Shown here piece after piece: positions 7,405-16,473 of a DNA stretch of 25,004 nucleotides (positions are counted from its first letter, which is position 1; the number at the start of each line of letters is the position of its first letter). The stretch is from Acidocella sp. 35-58-6 (lineage in GTDB: Bacteria; Pseudomonadota; Alphaproteobacteria; Acetobacterales; Acetobacteraceae). Below the pieces are notes generated by a model. That model did not search any database and had not been told where the DNA came from. It saw only the letters and a program-made list of their open reading frames with translations. The DNA is taken from the NCBI GenBank assembly GCA_002281005.1, contig NCFD01000001.1, forward strand, positions 1 to 25,004. Direction: 5' to 3'. The translations under genes and the position numbers were made by a program.

Positions 7405-9219
7405 TTAAGCTGCCAACTCGTCGATGAATCCCGCGATCACATCCAGGCCTTTTTGCCAGAATTGCGGTTCACTGGCATCCAGCCCAAACGGCGCCAGCAG
7501 TTCCTTATGCCGCAAGGTGCCGCCGGCCTGCAGCATGGCAAGGTATTTTTCAGTGAACGCCACGGCCTGTCCGGCAGTTTTTTGCTCGGTGTAAACGGCG
7601 TACAACGCGTTCACCAGACAATCACCAAACGCGTACGCATACACATAGAATGGCGAGTGAATGAAATGCGGCACATAGGCCCAGAACAACCGGTACTCTT
7701 CGGCAAAGTTGAAGGCGGGGCCTAGGCTTTCGGTTTGTACTTCCAGCCAGATTTCCCCAATGCGCTCGGGCAGAATTTCGCCCTGCCGACGCTCGTCGTG
7801 GATTTTTGTCTCGAACTGGTAGAACGCAATCTGGCGGACTACCGTGTTCAGCATATCCTCGACCTTCTGCGCCAACATGATGCGGCGGCGTTTCGGGTCG
7901 GTCTCGGCATCCAGCAATGCACGGAACGTCAGCATCTCGCCAAACACGCTGGCGGTTTCGGCCAAGGTTAAAGGTGTGCCAGACATTAAATAGCCCTGCT
8001 TTGCCGCCAGAACCTGATGCACGCCATGGCCCAGTTCGTGCGCCAATGTCATCACGTCGCGGGTGCGGCCATGGAAGTTCATCAGCACATAAGGGTGCGC
8101 GGAAGGCACGGTCGGGTGCGCAAATGCGCCACCTGACTTGCCCGGGCGCAACGCCGCATCAATCCAGTTTTTCTCGAAAAACGGCTTGGCGGTGGCGGCA
8201 AGTTCCGGCGTGAACGCGCCGTAAGCATCCAGCACGCAGGCCTTGGCTTCCGGCCATGAAATCACGCGGTCACCATCATCGGGTAGCGGCGCATTGCGGT
8301 CCCAATATTCGAGCTTCTCCAGCCCCAACCATTTGGCTTTCATCATGTAATAACGATGCGAGAGCTTGCCGTAGGAGGCCACCACGGCAGCGGAGAGCGC
8401 ATCCACCACCTCGTCCTCCACCATGTTCGAGCGGTTACGGTAGCTCGATGGCTTCGGATAATGCCGCCATTTATCGTCGATCTCTTTATCCTTGGCGAGC
8501 GTGTTAGTGATGAGGGAAAACAATTTCTCTTGGCGGCCAATTGCCTCGCCAATGGCCTTACCGGCCGCTTCGCGCACGTCACGCGCCGGGTCGGAGAGTT
8601 TGTTCAGCACCGCTGACAATGTGAGGTCTTCACCACGCAGCGAAATCCGCATGCCCGCGGTGGTTTCATCAAACAACCGGCTCCAGGCAGAATGACCGGT
8701 CATGTCCTTCTCGAGCAGCAGCTTCTCAAGCTCATCGGAAAGCTGATGCGGCAGGAACACCCGCAAATCCCGCAGCCACGAGGCGTAATGCGCCAGCGCC
8801 GGGTCTTGCAGTTTCATTGCCAGATCAACCTCGGCAATGCGGTTGATCTCAAGCGTGAAGAACAGCAAAAACGTGTTGATGGTGGTGCCGCGCTCGCTCA
8901 TGGTCTGGTAAAATTTACCGCAGGCGGGGTCGGTGGAATCGGCGGCAAACAGCAGTTGCGCGTATGAGAGCACCCGGCCCAGCCGTTCCTCAATCTGCTC
9001 ATACTTGGCAATCGCGGCTCCCAGTTCAGCCCCCGAGAGTGTGGCAATATTGCCCTTGTAGCGCGCCTCAAACGCCTCGGCCTCATGCTCAATCGCGGCC
9101 AGGTCAGTGGTGATGCGCGGGTCGGTGGCGGATGCGTAAAGGTCGCTCAAATCCCAGACTGGTATTTCGGCGCTGCCCCCCATACCTTCGGGCTGATAGG
9201 CTTGTCCTGATTTACGCAT
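7405..9219 (-). CDS. pepF: Oligoendopeptidase F (M3 family metallopeptidase)
   Basis: PepF is a cytosolic zinc endopeptidase that degrades short peptides; 604 aa is the normal family length. The N-terminal helical domain (LSDLYASATDPRI, then EARYKG) is typical of PepF. The zinc motif HELGHGVHQ lies at about 394-402 (H394, E395, H398). The third ligand glutamate is in TLAETASVFGE (E421), and the substrate-binding tyrosine region FWAYVPHFIHSPFYVYAYAF follows. I start it at ATG 9219. A TTG at 9222 is one codon upstream in the same frame, and both sit behind AGGAG, so the choice changes one residue. It is first in a two-gene unit with the ABC1-family gene and divergent from the permease gene. Confidence 0.95.
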   Translation of the reverse strand: MRKSGQAYQPEGMGGSAEIPVWDLSDLYASATDPRITTDLAAIEHEAEAFEARYKGNIATLSGAELGAAIAKYEQIEERLGRVLSYAQLLFAADSTDPACGKFYQTMSERGTTINTFLLFFTLEINRIAEVDLAMKLQDPALAHYASWLRDLRVFLPHQLSDELEKLLLEKDMTGHSAWSRLFDETTAGMRISLRGEDLTLSAVLNKLSDPARDVREAAGKAIGEAIGRQEKLFSLITNTLAKDKEIDDKWRHYPKPSSYRNRSNMVEDEVVDALSAAVVASYGKLSHRYYMMKAKWLGLEKLEYWDRNAPLPDDGDRVISWPEAKACVLDAYGAFTPELAATAKPFFEKNWIDAALRPGKSGGAFAHPTVPSAHPYVLMNFHGRTRDVMTLAHELGHGVHQVLAAKQGYLMSGTPLTLAETASVFGEMLTFRALLDAETDPKRRRIMLAQKVEDMLNTVVRQIAFYQFETKIHDERRQGEILPERIGEIWLEVQTESLGPAFNFAEEYRLFWAYVPHFIHSPFYVYAYAFGDCLVNALYAVYTEQKTAGQAVAFTEKYLAMLQAGGTLRHKELLAPFGLDASEPQFWQKGLDVIAGFIDELAA

Positions 9220-9299
9220 CAAATTTGGGCTCCTTAATCACCACCTGATGTAAGCGCTCATGCGCTGACGTCAAACATATATTGAACAGGAGCGAGGCA

Positions 9300-10853
9300 T
9301 TGCCGACAAGCGGGTTAAGGCGGGACGCGGGCAAGTTCGGGCTGTTATTTGCGAGCTTAGGGGGCATGATCGGCTCGGGCTGGCTGTTCGGGGCCATGAA
9401 TGCCGCCAAAATCGCCGGGCCTGCCTCCATCATCTCCTGGGTGATCGGCGGGGTGGCGGTGCTGCTGCTGGCGTTTGTCTATGCCGAACTCACCACCATG
9501 TTCCCCAAGCCCGGCGCGGTGATCGTGTTCCCAAAGCTCTGCCATGGCCACCTGGCGGCACAAATCATGAGCTGGGTGAATTTTCTGGCCTACGTATCAG
9601 TCGCGCCGGTCGAGGCGGTGGCGGTGGTGTCCTACACCAACAATTACCTGCCCGGGCTGGTGGTACCCGAAACCGGGGTGCTCACCCTGCAGGGTGTTGC
9701 GGCGTCAGCGGCGCTAATGGCGCTGTTCATTATCATTAACCTGGCTGCCATAAGGCTGGTGCTGGCAGTGAATAACGCCATTACCTGGTGGAAGCTGGCG
9801 GTGCCTGCCCTTACCGTGGTGGCGCTGATGCTGGTGCATTTCCGTACCGCCAACTTCACCCAATTCGGCTTTGCCCCTGCCGGGGTAAGCGGGGTGCTGA
9901 AAGCGGTTTCAGGGGCCGGGATTATTTTCACCTATCTGGGGTTCCGCCAGGCCATTGAGCTGGCGGGTGAATCATCGGACCCCAAGCATAACCTGCCCTT
10001 CGCCATCGTGGGTTCGGTGTTGTTCTGCGTGGTTTTGTATGCGGGGTTGCAACTAGCGTTCATCGGCGCCCTTGACCCCGCCGACCTCGCGCACGGCTGG
10101 AGCCACATCAACTTCCCCGGTATTTCCGGGCCGTTTGCCGGGCTGGCCAGCCTGCTGGGGCTAAGCTGGCTGGCTATATTGCTGTACGCGGATGCGGCCA
10201 TTTCCCCCGCCGGCACTGGCATTATTTACAACACCACGGCGGCACGGGTGATTTACGCTACCGCGCATGAGGGCTACCTCACCCGGCATTTCGCCACGCT
10301 CTCCCGTGCCGGGGTGCCGGTGAGCAGCCTGATGCTCAGCTTCGTGGTGGGGCTGCTGTTCCTCGCACCTTTGCCCTCATGGCGACTGCTGGTGACGTAT
10401 CTCTCCTCCATCGGCGTGCTGGCCTATGGGGTGGGGCCGCTAGTGCTAATCTCGTTCCGCAAAACCTTGCCCGAGGCGGAATTTCCACGGCCCTTCCGGT
10501 TGGCCTATGCACCATTGGTGGCCACGCTGGCCTTTATGGTGGCGAACTTCGTGGTGTTCTGGGCGGGGGCGAGTGTAGCCAACCATCTGTTCGGCGGCCT
10601 TGGCATCGCGTTTGTTATTTACTGCATCTACCAGTTTATGAGCCGCCGCACGCTTGCGCATCTCGAATGGCGCGGCGCCTGGTGGTTCGCACCGTATTTC
10701 GGTGGGCTATGGGCGATCACGGTGTTTTGCGGCACGGGCTGGGTGGCTTCGGTATTGCTGGTGGTGTTCAGCCTCATCATTATCGCGCTGGCCCGCGCAG
10801 CCGCAATGCCCGACCCCGTGGAGGCGAAAGCGCATTTTGCGCAACACACGTAA
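9300..10853 (+). CDS. APC-superfamily amino acid permease
   Basis: This inner-membrane transporter of the amino acid-polyamine-organocation superfamily has 517 aa and about 12 hydrophobic helices. The unwound first-helix signature GGMIGSGWLFG is near residues 21-31, followed by AFVYAELTTMFPKPGAVIVF, a classic APC loop. Mid-protein GIIFTYLGFRQAIELAGESS matches the helix 6 region that contacts substrate. I chose TTG 9300 because AGGAG lies 7 bases upstream (9288-9292); an in-frame TTG at 9282 adds six residues but has no site. The substrate is not predictable from this alone, probably an amino acid or amine. It is divergent from pepF, and a peptidase beside an amino acid carrier is at least suggestive. 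Confidence 0.9.
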   Translation: MPTSGLRRDAGKFGLLFASLGGMIGSGWLFGAMNAAKIAGPASIISWVIGGVAVLLLAFVYAELTTMFPKPGAVIVFPKLCHGHLAAQIMSWVNFLAYVSVAPVEAVAVVSYTNNYLPGLVVPETGVLTLQGVAASAALMALFIIINLAAIRLVLAVNNAITWWKLAVPALTVVALMLVHFRTANFTQFGFAPAGVSGVLKAVSGAGIIFTYLGFRQAIELAGESSDPKHNLPFAIVGSVLFCVVLYAGLQLAFIGALDPADLAHGWSHINFPGISGPFAGLASLLGLSWLAILLYADAAISPAGTGIIYNTTAARVIYATAHEGYLTRHFATLSRAGVPVSSLMLSFVVGLLFLAPLPSWRLLVTYLSSIGVLAYGVGPLVLISFRKTLPEAEFPRPFRLAYAPLVATLAFMVANFVVFWAGASVANHLFGGLGIAFVIYCIYQFMSRRTLAHLEWRGAWWFAPYFGGLWAITVFCGTGWVASVLLVVFSLIIIALARAAAMPDPVEAKAHFAQHT

Positions 10854-11150
10854 TCATCATAGCTAGGCGAAGCCAAAGCAATCCATCTACCTCGGCTTTG
10901 AAAACCTGCCCCCTCCTCGTCATTGCCGCGCAGGCAGGTGCTTATCCGCCCTACCTAACTGTCCGTCATTAGGTGTCATCGCTCCGACACCGCACGGTCA
11001 GATGCAACCATAAAAATCTGCTCATCCGTTGACTAAAGTTAACCCGTGAACAATCAATGCAAATGCAAATCATTCTGAACTATCATTGAATTTTTCAAAG
11101 CTTTTCTTGTTTTGATGCGAAATAAGGACTACGAATAACACGGAGGCCAC
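10854..11150. other. Intergenic region between permease and cytochrome genes (297 bp)
   Basis: No gene is supported here. Two stretches (10867-10889 with AAGCAATCCA, and 10918-10950 with CGTCATTGCCGCGCAGG) look like decayed copies of the dispersed GTCATTGCGAGC.../AAGCAATCC and GTCATTCCCGCG... repeats common in proteobacteria. A 6-bp hairpin GGTGTC/GACACC (10972-10991) has no T-run. The right end is AT-rich and should contain the cytochrome promoter. Confidence 0.4.
11059..11077 (+). promoter_or_regulatory. Fur-box-like sequence upstream of the cytochrome gene
   Basis: The 19 bases read GCAAAT-GCAAAT-C-ATTCTG, which fits the 6-6-1-6 hexamer layout of a Fur site (GATAAT-GATAAT-C-ATTATC) with several mismatches per hexamer. 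It lies about 75 bp upstream of the start codon, just ahead of a -10-like TATCAT at 11081-11086. The similarity is moderate, and the sequence is AT-rich, so chance is possible. Confidence 0.3.
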
Positions 11151-12023
11151 ATGAAAAATTTTCTGGTTACAGTCGTTGTTTTAACCGTTGTTGCGGGTTC
11201 CGCGCATGCGAGCGCCACGCCGTTGCAAAATTTACCGCCGGGGCCGCTTGGGCAGTCGGTTCAGCGCGGTTACGACACCATCATGAACACCACAACCAAC
11301 CCTGAGTCCAAGGGTAATGTCGGCAACGGGCTAACGTGTAACAGTTGCCATACTGATGGGGGCAATAATAACCACCCCGGCAATTTCCTCAAAACCGCCA
11401 GTAAATTCCCCTCCTTCTCCCCACGCGAGGGCGCTGTGATCACTCTGGAGGACCGGATTGCCAATTGTTTCATGCGCAGCATGAATGGTGTGCGCCCCAG
11501 CACTGACAGCAAGCTGGTGGTCGATATGACCGCCTATATCAATTGGCTTGACCAAGGTAAGCCGATATTGGCCCCAGCAACAGCTGCTGAGCCAAGCCCT
11601 TATCCCGCTATGCTGAAAGCCGCCACCCATGCCGATGTTGTAGCTGGCATCGCGGTTTACAAAACTGATTGTGCCGCCTGCCATGGGGCGCAAGGGGCCG
11701 GTATGCCCGGCACCTTCCCGCCGGTGTGGGGCCCAAACAGCTATAATGCGGGCGCGGGCCTAGCGAACGTCCCCAAACTCGCGGAATGGGTGAAGGGCAA
11801 CATGCCGCTCGGCAATGCGCACCTGAGCGACAAGGACGCCTATGATGTGGCACTATATATCGACACGCAACCGCGCCCGGATTTTGTGCTCACCCAGCAT
11901 CTTCCCGCCGGCATGCCGCCTGATGATTACAATGCCAGCGTCAGAACTGAGACCGACTCTGTTGCCAGCAATCTGAAGAAGCCCGGATTGTCGCTGCCGG
12001 CATTACTGGGCACAACCCCTTAA
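11151..12023 (+). CDS. TsdA-like dihaem cytochrome c (thiosulfate dehydrogenase family)
   Basis: This exported protein (290 aa; signal peptide 1-20 ending AHA) has two c-type haem motifs: CNSCH (C63, C66, H67) and CAACH (C174, C177, H178). Between them TLEDRIANCFMRSMNG (about 98-113) matches the TsdA hallmark, in which the cysteine (here C106) is an axial ligand to the catalytic haem. The second half has PPVWGPNSYNAGAG and KGNMPLG, with M218 as a likely distal ligand of haem 2. TsdA joins two thiosulfates into tetrathionate in the periplasm and donates electrons to the respiratory chain, sometimes through TsdB. No tsdB or sox gene is adjacent. The ribosome binding site (GGAGG, then ATG 11151) is strong. 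Family membership is well supported; the actual reaction direction and substrate are inference. Confidence 0.88.
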   Translation: MKNFLVTVVVLTVVAGSAHASATPLQNLPPGPLGQSVQRGYDTIMNTTTNPESKGNVGNGLTCNSCHTDGGNNNHPGNFLKTASKFPSFSPREGAVITLEDRIANCFMRSMNGVRPSTDSKLVVDMTAYINWLDQGKPILAPATAAEPSPYPAMLKAATHADVVAGIAVYKTDCAACHGAQGAGMPGTFPPVWGPNSYNAGAGLANVPKLAEWVKGNMPLGNAHLSDKDAYDVALYIDTQPRPDFVLTQHLPAGMPPDDYNASVRTETDSVASNLKKPGLSLPALLGTTP

Positions 12024-12039
12024 AAGAAAGCTGCGTCAG

Positions 12040-12062
12040 GCGGGGGTTCTACAGGCTCCCGC
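12040..12062. terminator. Weak hairpin between convergent cytochrome and argG genes
   Basis: GCGGGGG (12040-12046) can pair with CTCCCGC (12056-12062) over seven positions including one G-U, with a 9-base loop that contains the argG stop codon. There is no T-run on either side. It lies between two convergent genes, where a terminator is expected, but the call is weak. Confidence 0.35.
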
Positions 12063-13275
12063 CGCGCCGCCCGATCGCCGCACCCAACCGCAACCGCAGC
12101 GAGTTCAGCTTAATAAACCCTGCCGCATCCTGCTGGTTATAGGCACCGGCATCATCCTCGAATGTCACCATCCGGGTTGAATACAGCGAATTAGGGCTTT
12201 CCCGCCCAATCACCGTCACGTTGCCCTTATACAGTTTCAACCGCACGGTCCCTGTCACCGAATGCTGGCTGGTATCGATCAGCGCCTGCAGCATCCGCCG
12301 CTCGGGCGAAAACCAGAAGCCGTTATAAATCAGCTCTGCATAACGCGGCATGATGCTGTCCTTCAAATGGCCAGCTTCACGGTCCAAAGTAATGCTCTCA
12401 ATGCCCCGATGCGCTGCCAACAAAATGGTCCCGCCCGGCGTTTCGTACACACCGCGGGACTTCATGCCCACGAAGCGGTTTTCCACCAAATCCAACCGGC
12501 CGATGCCGTTGGCTTTGCCGTACTCGTTCAGCTTGGTGAGAATGGTGGCCGGTGAGAGTGTCTCGCCATTAATCCCCACCGCATCGCCCTGGTGGAACGC
12601 CACGCTGATGATGGTGGCTTTATCCGGTGCCGCTTCCGGCGAAATGGTGCGCTGGTACACAATTTCTTCCGGCTCAACCGCGGGGTCTTCCAGAATTTTA
12701 CCCTCGGAGGATGAATGCAGCAAATTCGCATCCACCGAGAACGGTGCCTCGCCGCGCTTATCCTTGGTCACGGGTATCTGGTGCGCCTCGGCATATTCCA
12801 GCAGCTTGGTGCGCGAGGTCAGTTCCCACTCCCGCCAGGGTGCTATCACCTTGATATTCGGGTTCAGCGCGTAATAACCCAGCTCAAACCGCACCTGGTC
12901 GTTACCCTTGCCGGTCGCACCGTGCGCCACGGCATCGGCCCCCACCATTTCGGCAATTTCAATCTGCCGCTGCGCGATCAAAGGCCGGGCGATCGAGGTG
13001 CCCAGCAGATACTGGCCCTCATACAGTGCATTGGCCCGGAACATCGGGAAGACGAAATCCTTTACGAAGGTTTCGCGCAAATCCTCGATGAAAATTTGGC
13101 GGATGCCGAACATCTCGGCCTTCTTACGGGCCGGCTCAAGCTCCTCGCCCTGGCCTAAATCCGCCGTGAAGGTCACGACTTCGCAGTTATAGGTATTCTG
13201 CAGCCAGCGCAGAATGACGGAGGTATCGAGCCCGCCCGAATAGGCCAACACGACTTTTTTGATGTCTTTGCTCAT
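12049..13275 (-). CDS. argG: Argininosuccinate synthase
   Basis: ArgG condenses citrulline and aspartate with ATP in the penultimate step of arginine synthesis. The 408-aa product is full length. The ATP pyrophosphatase loop AYSGGLDTS is at residues 11-19 and [14 protein letters not shown] at about 118-131, with [17 protein letters not shown] and [11 protein letters not shown] further on. I start at ATG 13275, whose [15 protein letters not shown] matches the family N-terminus. The open frame extends upstream to 13392, but that would add 39 unrelated residues and overlap the hydroxylase gene. There is no obvious ribosome binding site; only 13 bases lie between it and the preceding gene, so translation may depend on the upstream transcript. 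It is last in a four-gene minus-strand run and an unusual partner for envelope genes. Confidence 0.97.
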   Translation of the reverse strand: MSKDIKKVVLAYSGGLDTSVILRWLQNTYNCEVVTFTADLGQGEELEPARKKAEMFGIRQIFIEDLRETFVKDFVFPMFRANALYEGQYLLGTSIARPLIAQRQIEIAEMVGADAVAHGATGKGNDQVRFELGYYALNPNIKVIAPWREWELTSRTKLLEYAEAHQIPVTKDKRGEAPFSVDANLLHSSSEGKILEDPAVEPEEIVYQRTISPEAAPDKATIISVAFHQGDAVGINGETLSPATILTKLNEYGKANGIGRLDLVENRFVGMKSRGVYETPGGTILLAAHRGIESITLDREAGHLKDSIMPRYAELIYNGFWFSPERRMLQALIDTSQHSVTGTVRLKLYKGNVTVIGRESPNSLYSTRMVTFEDDAGAYNQQDAAGFIKLNSLRLRLGAAIGRRGGSL

Positions 13276-13288
13276 AGAGCGGCTTGTA

Positions 13289-14233
13289 TTAGCCTGCGAA
13301 GCCTCTGCCAAGGGCGGCGAGGAACATCCTAACCCCGGTCCATTGCTGGGCCAGGTAGCCGCCGGTCGCCAGCGCTCCGGGGGCGCGGGCATCGCCGGTG
13401 GGCAGATACAAATCCGAGAAGTCAGCCGTGCCGAACATCATGTCCCAATACGGGAACACCCCGCCATAGTTGCAGGATTTCCGCCCGGCGGCCTTCAGCG
13501 CATGGTGCAGCCTATGGAAGCGCGGTGAGACCAGCAGCCGCTCGCCCAGCCAGCCGAAGGAGAGGCGGATATTGGCGTGCGAGAGGCTCTCAATGAAGCG
13601 CAGCAGCAAAATCAGCAGCGGGAATTGCAGAGGCGGAATGCCGATGGCCAGGCCAATCACAAAAAACCAGACGAATGAGATCAGATCATCAAGAATATGA
13701 TTGCGGTCATCGGACCAAAAGCTCATCTGCCGCTGCGCATGGTGCAGCGCGTGCAGCGCATACCAGGCCCGGAAGGTATGGCTGAGGCGGTGCCGCCAAT
13801 AATCGGCAAAATCCAGAATCAGCGCGTAGATGAAAAATGTAATCACCGGGTGCCCAAATAAGGCCGGTATCCACATTTCCAAATCCGGCGGCACAAAGCC
13901 CCAATCCACCAATGTTCCGGTAAACACCACCTGCAGCTGATAGAACAGCAAAAAGCTGACAATGGGTATAACGCCCACCCGGTTGAGAATGGTGTAAAGC
14001 ACATCCACCCCCACCGCCTTGCGCGAGGCCCAGCGCTCCACCGGAAACAACGCCTCCAACGGCCAGCAAACGGCATAGGTCACGATAACCGCGAACATGC
14101 CGTAAACGCAGATCAACGCCCAATCGAACGAAAGCTCCTCCCACTCCATCCAGCCAAACTGATACAGCACGGGCAGAATCAGCCATTGGTCGATATCGCC
14201 GGCGATGATGCTGAAGAAGCGGTCGAGGAACAT
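13289..14233 (-). CDS. Sterol desaturase / fatty acid hydroxylase family membrane protein
   Basis: This is an integral-membrane di-iron oxygenase family member of 314 aa. The histidine boxes are in family order: HRLSH (H148, H152), HALHH (H161, H164, H165), then HRLHH (H240, H243, H244), with extra histidines in DDRNH and SHAN that usually complete the metal site. Hydrophobic helices lie around 16-25, 38-60, 85-105, 128-142 and 185-215. Such proteins use O2 to hydroxylate or desaturate lipids, for example sterols, hopanoid-like lipids or ornithine lipids; which one cannot be said. It follows the YVTN gene by 3 bases and precedes argG by 13, placing it in one transcript with the O-antigen-ligase-like gene and suggesting an envelope-lipid role. 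Confidence 0.87.
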   Translation of the reverse strand: MFLDRFFSIIAGDIDQWLILPVLYQFGWMEWEELSFDWALICVYGMFAVIVTYAVCWPLEALFPVERWASRKAVGVDVLYTILNRVGVIPIVSFLLFYQLQVVFTGTLVDWGFVPPDLEMWIPALFGHPVITFFIYALILDFADYWRHRLSHTFRAWYALHALHHAQRQMSFWSDDRNHILDDLISFVWFFVIGLAIGIPPLQFPLLILLLRFIESLSHANIRLSFGWLGERLLVSPRFHRLHHALKAAGRKSCNYGGVFPYWDMMFGTADFSDLYLPTGDARAPGALATGGYLAQQWTGVRMFLAALGRGFAG

Positions 14234-14236
14234 AAC

Positions 14237-15235
14237 TTACAGTGTCTCCGCCGTCAGCTTACCCGGTTTGCGCATTTCGGTGTTGAGGAAAATACCGTGC
14301 GGGGAGCGGCCCACATCAATTTTGCTGAAATCCCCGCTCACCGGGTCAAGCACCGCCACGGCTTCGGCAAAGCGCAGCGCAATCCATAATTTGCCGTCCG
14401 GTGCTTCGCCTAAGTCATCCGGGCCGCCGGGGATGGTGTAATTGCGGCGCACCGCCAAAGTTGCGGGGTCAAGCGCGGTCAGCGTACCGCCGATGCGGTT
14501 GGAGACATAAATCACCGATTTATCGGCGGTGATGAAAATATTATGGGCACCTTTACCGGTTTCCACATGCCGCAGAATTTCACCGCTCACCGGATCAACT
14601 TCAATAATGCCATTGGCGCCCATGATGCACACCAGGATTTTGCCATTATGCCACAGCACGCCGGCTGGCGTGGAGCCGATTTTCACCGTCCATCGCGTGG
14701 TCATGTCAGTGAGGTCGAACGACACCAACTCGTCACTGCCTTGCAGGGAGTTGAAGCTCCATTTGCTGTCGGGCGAAAAATCCAGATGGCTCGGCATTTT
14801 GCCGGGCGAGAAACGCTTCACAAGTTTTAAGGTCGTGCCATCATAAATATCAACATGGTTAATGCGCAGCGCATTCACCACTAGGTATTTCTGGTCCGGC
14901 GTGTAGCCCAACTGGTACGGGTCCGCGATGGTCATATGGCCCAGCGGCGCGGCGGTAATGGGGTCCACGATAAACAAGGCATTGCCACTGGCATCGCAGA
15001 TGTAAAGCTTGCTGCGGTCAGGTGTCAGTACCCAATGGCTCGGCTCACGGTAAGTGGGCAGGGTTTTGATGACCTGACGGGTGGTCATATCAATGACGCT
15101 CACGGTCGCCTCACCGGAATTCATCACCATGGCCAGGGACGCGGATGCGCCAGAAGCAAGCGGCGGCGGCGTGTCAGCCAAAGCGGGGGTGAAACCAAGA
15201 AGCGGGAGCGATAGGAAGCTGCGGCGGAGGATCAT
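14237..15235 (-). CDS. Exported YVTN-type beta-propeller protein
   Basis: This 332-aa protein has a signal peptide (MILRRSFLSLPLLG..., cleavage near ALA at about 18-20). The RRSFL start resembles a twin-arginine motif, though it could also be a Sec signal. The rest is about seven repeats of the 40-residue blade pattern of the YVTN/lactonase-like propellers, for example VSVIDMTTRQVIKTLPTYREP, LFIVDPITAAPLGHMTIADP, VDIYDGTTLKLVKRF and ALDPATLAVRRNY. No catalytic signature is evident; such proteins are binding or scaffold proteins, sometimes accompanying PQQ-dependent oxidation, for which no partner is seen here. It overlaps the upstream ligase gene by 4 bases (ATGA) and is 3 bases from the hydroxylase gene, so it is firmly operonic. 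Confidence 0.85.
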   Translation of the reverse strand: MILRRSFLSLPLLGFTPALADTPPPLASGASASLAMVMNSGEATVSVIDMTTRQVIKTLPTYREPSHWVLTPDRSKLYICDASGNALFIVDPITAAPLGHMTIADPYQLGYTPDQKYLVVNALRINHVDIYDGTTLKLVKRFSPGKMPSHLDFSPDSKWSFNSLQGSDELVSFDLTDMTTRWTVKIGSTPAGVLWHNGKILVCIMGANGIIEVDPVSGEILRHVETGKGAHNIFITADKSVIYVSNRIGGTLTALDPATLAVRRNYTIPGGPDDLGEAPDGKLWIALRFAEAVAVLDPVSGDFSKIDVGRSPHGIFLNTEMRKPGKLTAETL

Positions 15236-16473
15236 GCTTCCCCTTTAGGCGCTTGTGGTGGCGTTGCGAAGAGGGCGCTGACCCAAACGAAGAAAATGCT
15301 GCTTGTTGTTGCAATTAAAACATTATCTGTGGCTGCGTGCAGTGCAAAAGCAATGAAAATCAGTCGCAATAAACCGCGTTGCGCGGGGGCTAAAATGCGG
15401 CTGCCGCGCCATGCCCAAAGGCCGATAAAAACCACCAGCAACGTCAGCCCAATGAAGCCGCCCTCGGCGCCAATCCGCAAATATTCATTATGCGCGGCGT
15501 TGGTGCCGATGGTGGCGCTTAACGTGGAGGTGACCGGCAGCACGAATTTGCCAGCCCCTACCCCCCAACCGACCCAGGGCGAGCCAGCAATGGCGGCCTC
15601 GAAATACGGCCACACCAAATCACGATGCGAAAGGTTGCCCGCCTCGCCGAGCTGCACGAGGTCAAACACCCTAATGAAAGAGAGTGCACTGGCAAATATT
15701 ACCGCCAGACTGGCCAGCGCCCCGCAGGCAGCCAGAAACATGATTTTTCCCCGCGCTGCGAAGGGAGAATTTGGCTGCAATACCGCGAAGACCGCCACCA
15801 CCACGGCCAAGGCCAGCGGCACCCGGGCACCGGTTGCGAATAAAATGGCAAAATTTACCATCAGCCACATCGCCTCAACCCACCGGACGGCAGCCGAAAG
15901 CTCGACTAGCCCGGCATAGATGCCGATCAAGGCAAACCCTGCCAAAAATGCTGGCTCGCCCGAGGCCCCCAACCGCAGCGCTCCCTGTTCGAGGTCATAC
16001 ATCGCATGCACCCCCGCCACTTGCAGCGCCGCGCCAAACAGCAAGGTGCAAAAAGGTGTTACGATCACGGTGCGGATGACCGCCCGGCTCCATGCCAACG
16101 GCGGTTTAACAAACCCGAACGCAAACGGTGCCGCCGAGCCCACCAATGACCGCACGCTGGAAAGCAGCGTCAGCCCCGGATACAGCCCATGCGCCAGCCC
16201 GGTGATGAACATCGCCCCGAACGCAAACCCCGGATTATAGCGGTCCGGCTTCACCCCGCCGCGCAGCGCCAAAGCCAGCGCCAACGCCAGCCCGATGCCC
16301 TTCATCGCGCCGATGATGGTCTCGTACCCGCCGATCAACCCAGTCAGCCAGATATCCGGCGAGGTTTCCAAAAACAGCACCCACAGCACCACCGCCGCCA
16401 CCGGCAACCACAGAGCCACGCCAAAAGCGCACAGCAGACCCACACCACCCAGGCCAAGCTCCAATGTTGTCAC
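15232..16473 (-). CDS. O-antigen ligase / Wzy-like polysaccharide polymerase family protein
   Basis: This polytopic inner-membrane protein (413 aa from GTG 16473) has ten or more hydrophobic helices and one long periplasmic loop. In that loop lie HRDLVWPYFEAAIAGSPWVG, then GVGAGKFVLP, then AHNEYLRIGAEGGFIGL, the hallmark of the Wzy_C (WaaL/Wzy) family. Members ligate O-antigen to lipid A core or polymerise it. GTG 16473 has AAGG six bases upstream. A longer frame starts at TTG 16518, directly abutting the divergent hydrolase ATG at 16519, and would leave no intergenic space. It heads the run ligase - YVTN - hydroxylase - argG and shares its last four bases (ATGA) with the YVTN gene. Whether it is ligase or polymerase cannot be told. 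Confidence 0.82.
   Translation of the reverse strand: MTTLELGLGGVGLLCAFGVALWLPVAAVVLWVLFLETSPDIWLTGLIGGYETIIGAMKGIGLALALALALRGGVKPDRYNPGFAFGAMFITGLAHGLYPGLTLLSSVRSLVGSAAPFAFGFVKPPLAWSRAVIRTVIVTPFCTLLFGAALQVAGVHAMYDLEQGALRLGASGEPAFLAGFALIGIYAGLVELSAAVRWVEAMWLMVNFAILFATGARVPLALAVVVAVFAVLQPNSPFAARGKIMFLAACGALASLAVIFASALSFIRVFDLVQLGEAGNLSHRDLVWPYFEAAIAGSPWVGWGVGAGKFVLPVTSTLSATIGTNAAHNEYLRIGAEGGFIGLTLLVVFIGLWAWRGSRILAPAQRGLLRLIFIAFALHAATDNVLIATTSSIFFVWVSALFATPPQAPKGEA

Noticed and set aside
9278..9283. TATATT as -10 box of the permease gene
   Set aside because: Transcription would then begin within or after the ribosome binding site used to choose TTG 9300, so the two readings conflict.
10379..10972. 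197-codon plus-strand frame overlapping the permease end
   Set aside because: It is a shifted frame of the permease gene with no signature; the permease frame keeps its transmembrane pattern to 10853.
12350..12874. 174-codon open frame on the plus strand
   Set aside because: It lies wholly antisense to argG, whose protein motifs are unmistakable.
13276..13392. N-terminal extension of ArgG by 39 residues
   Set aside because: The added residues are proline/alanine-rich, unlike any ArgG, and overlap the hydroxylase coding sequence.
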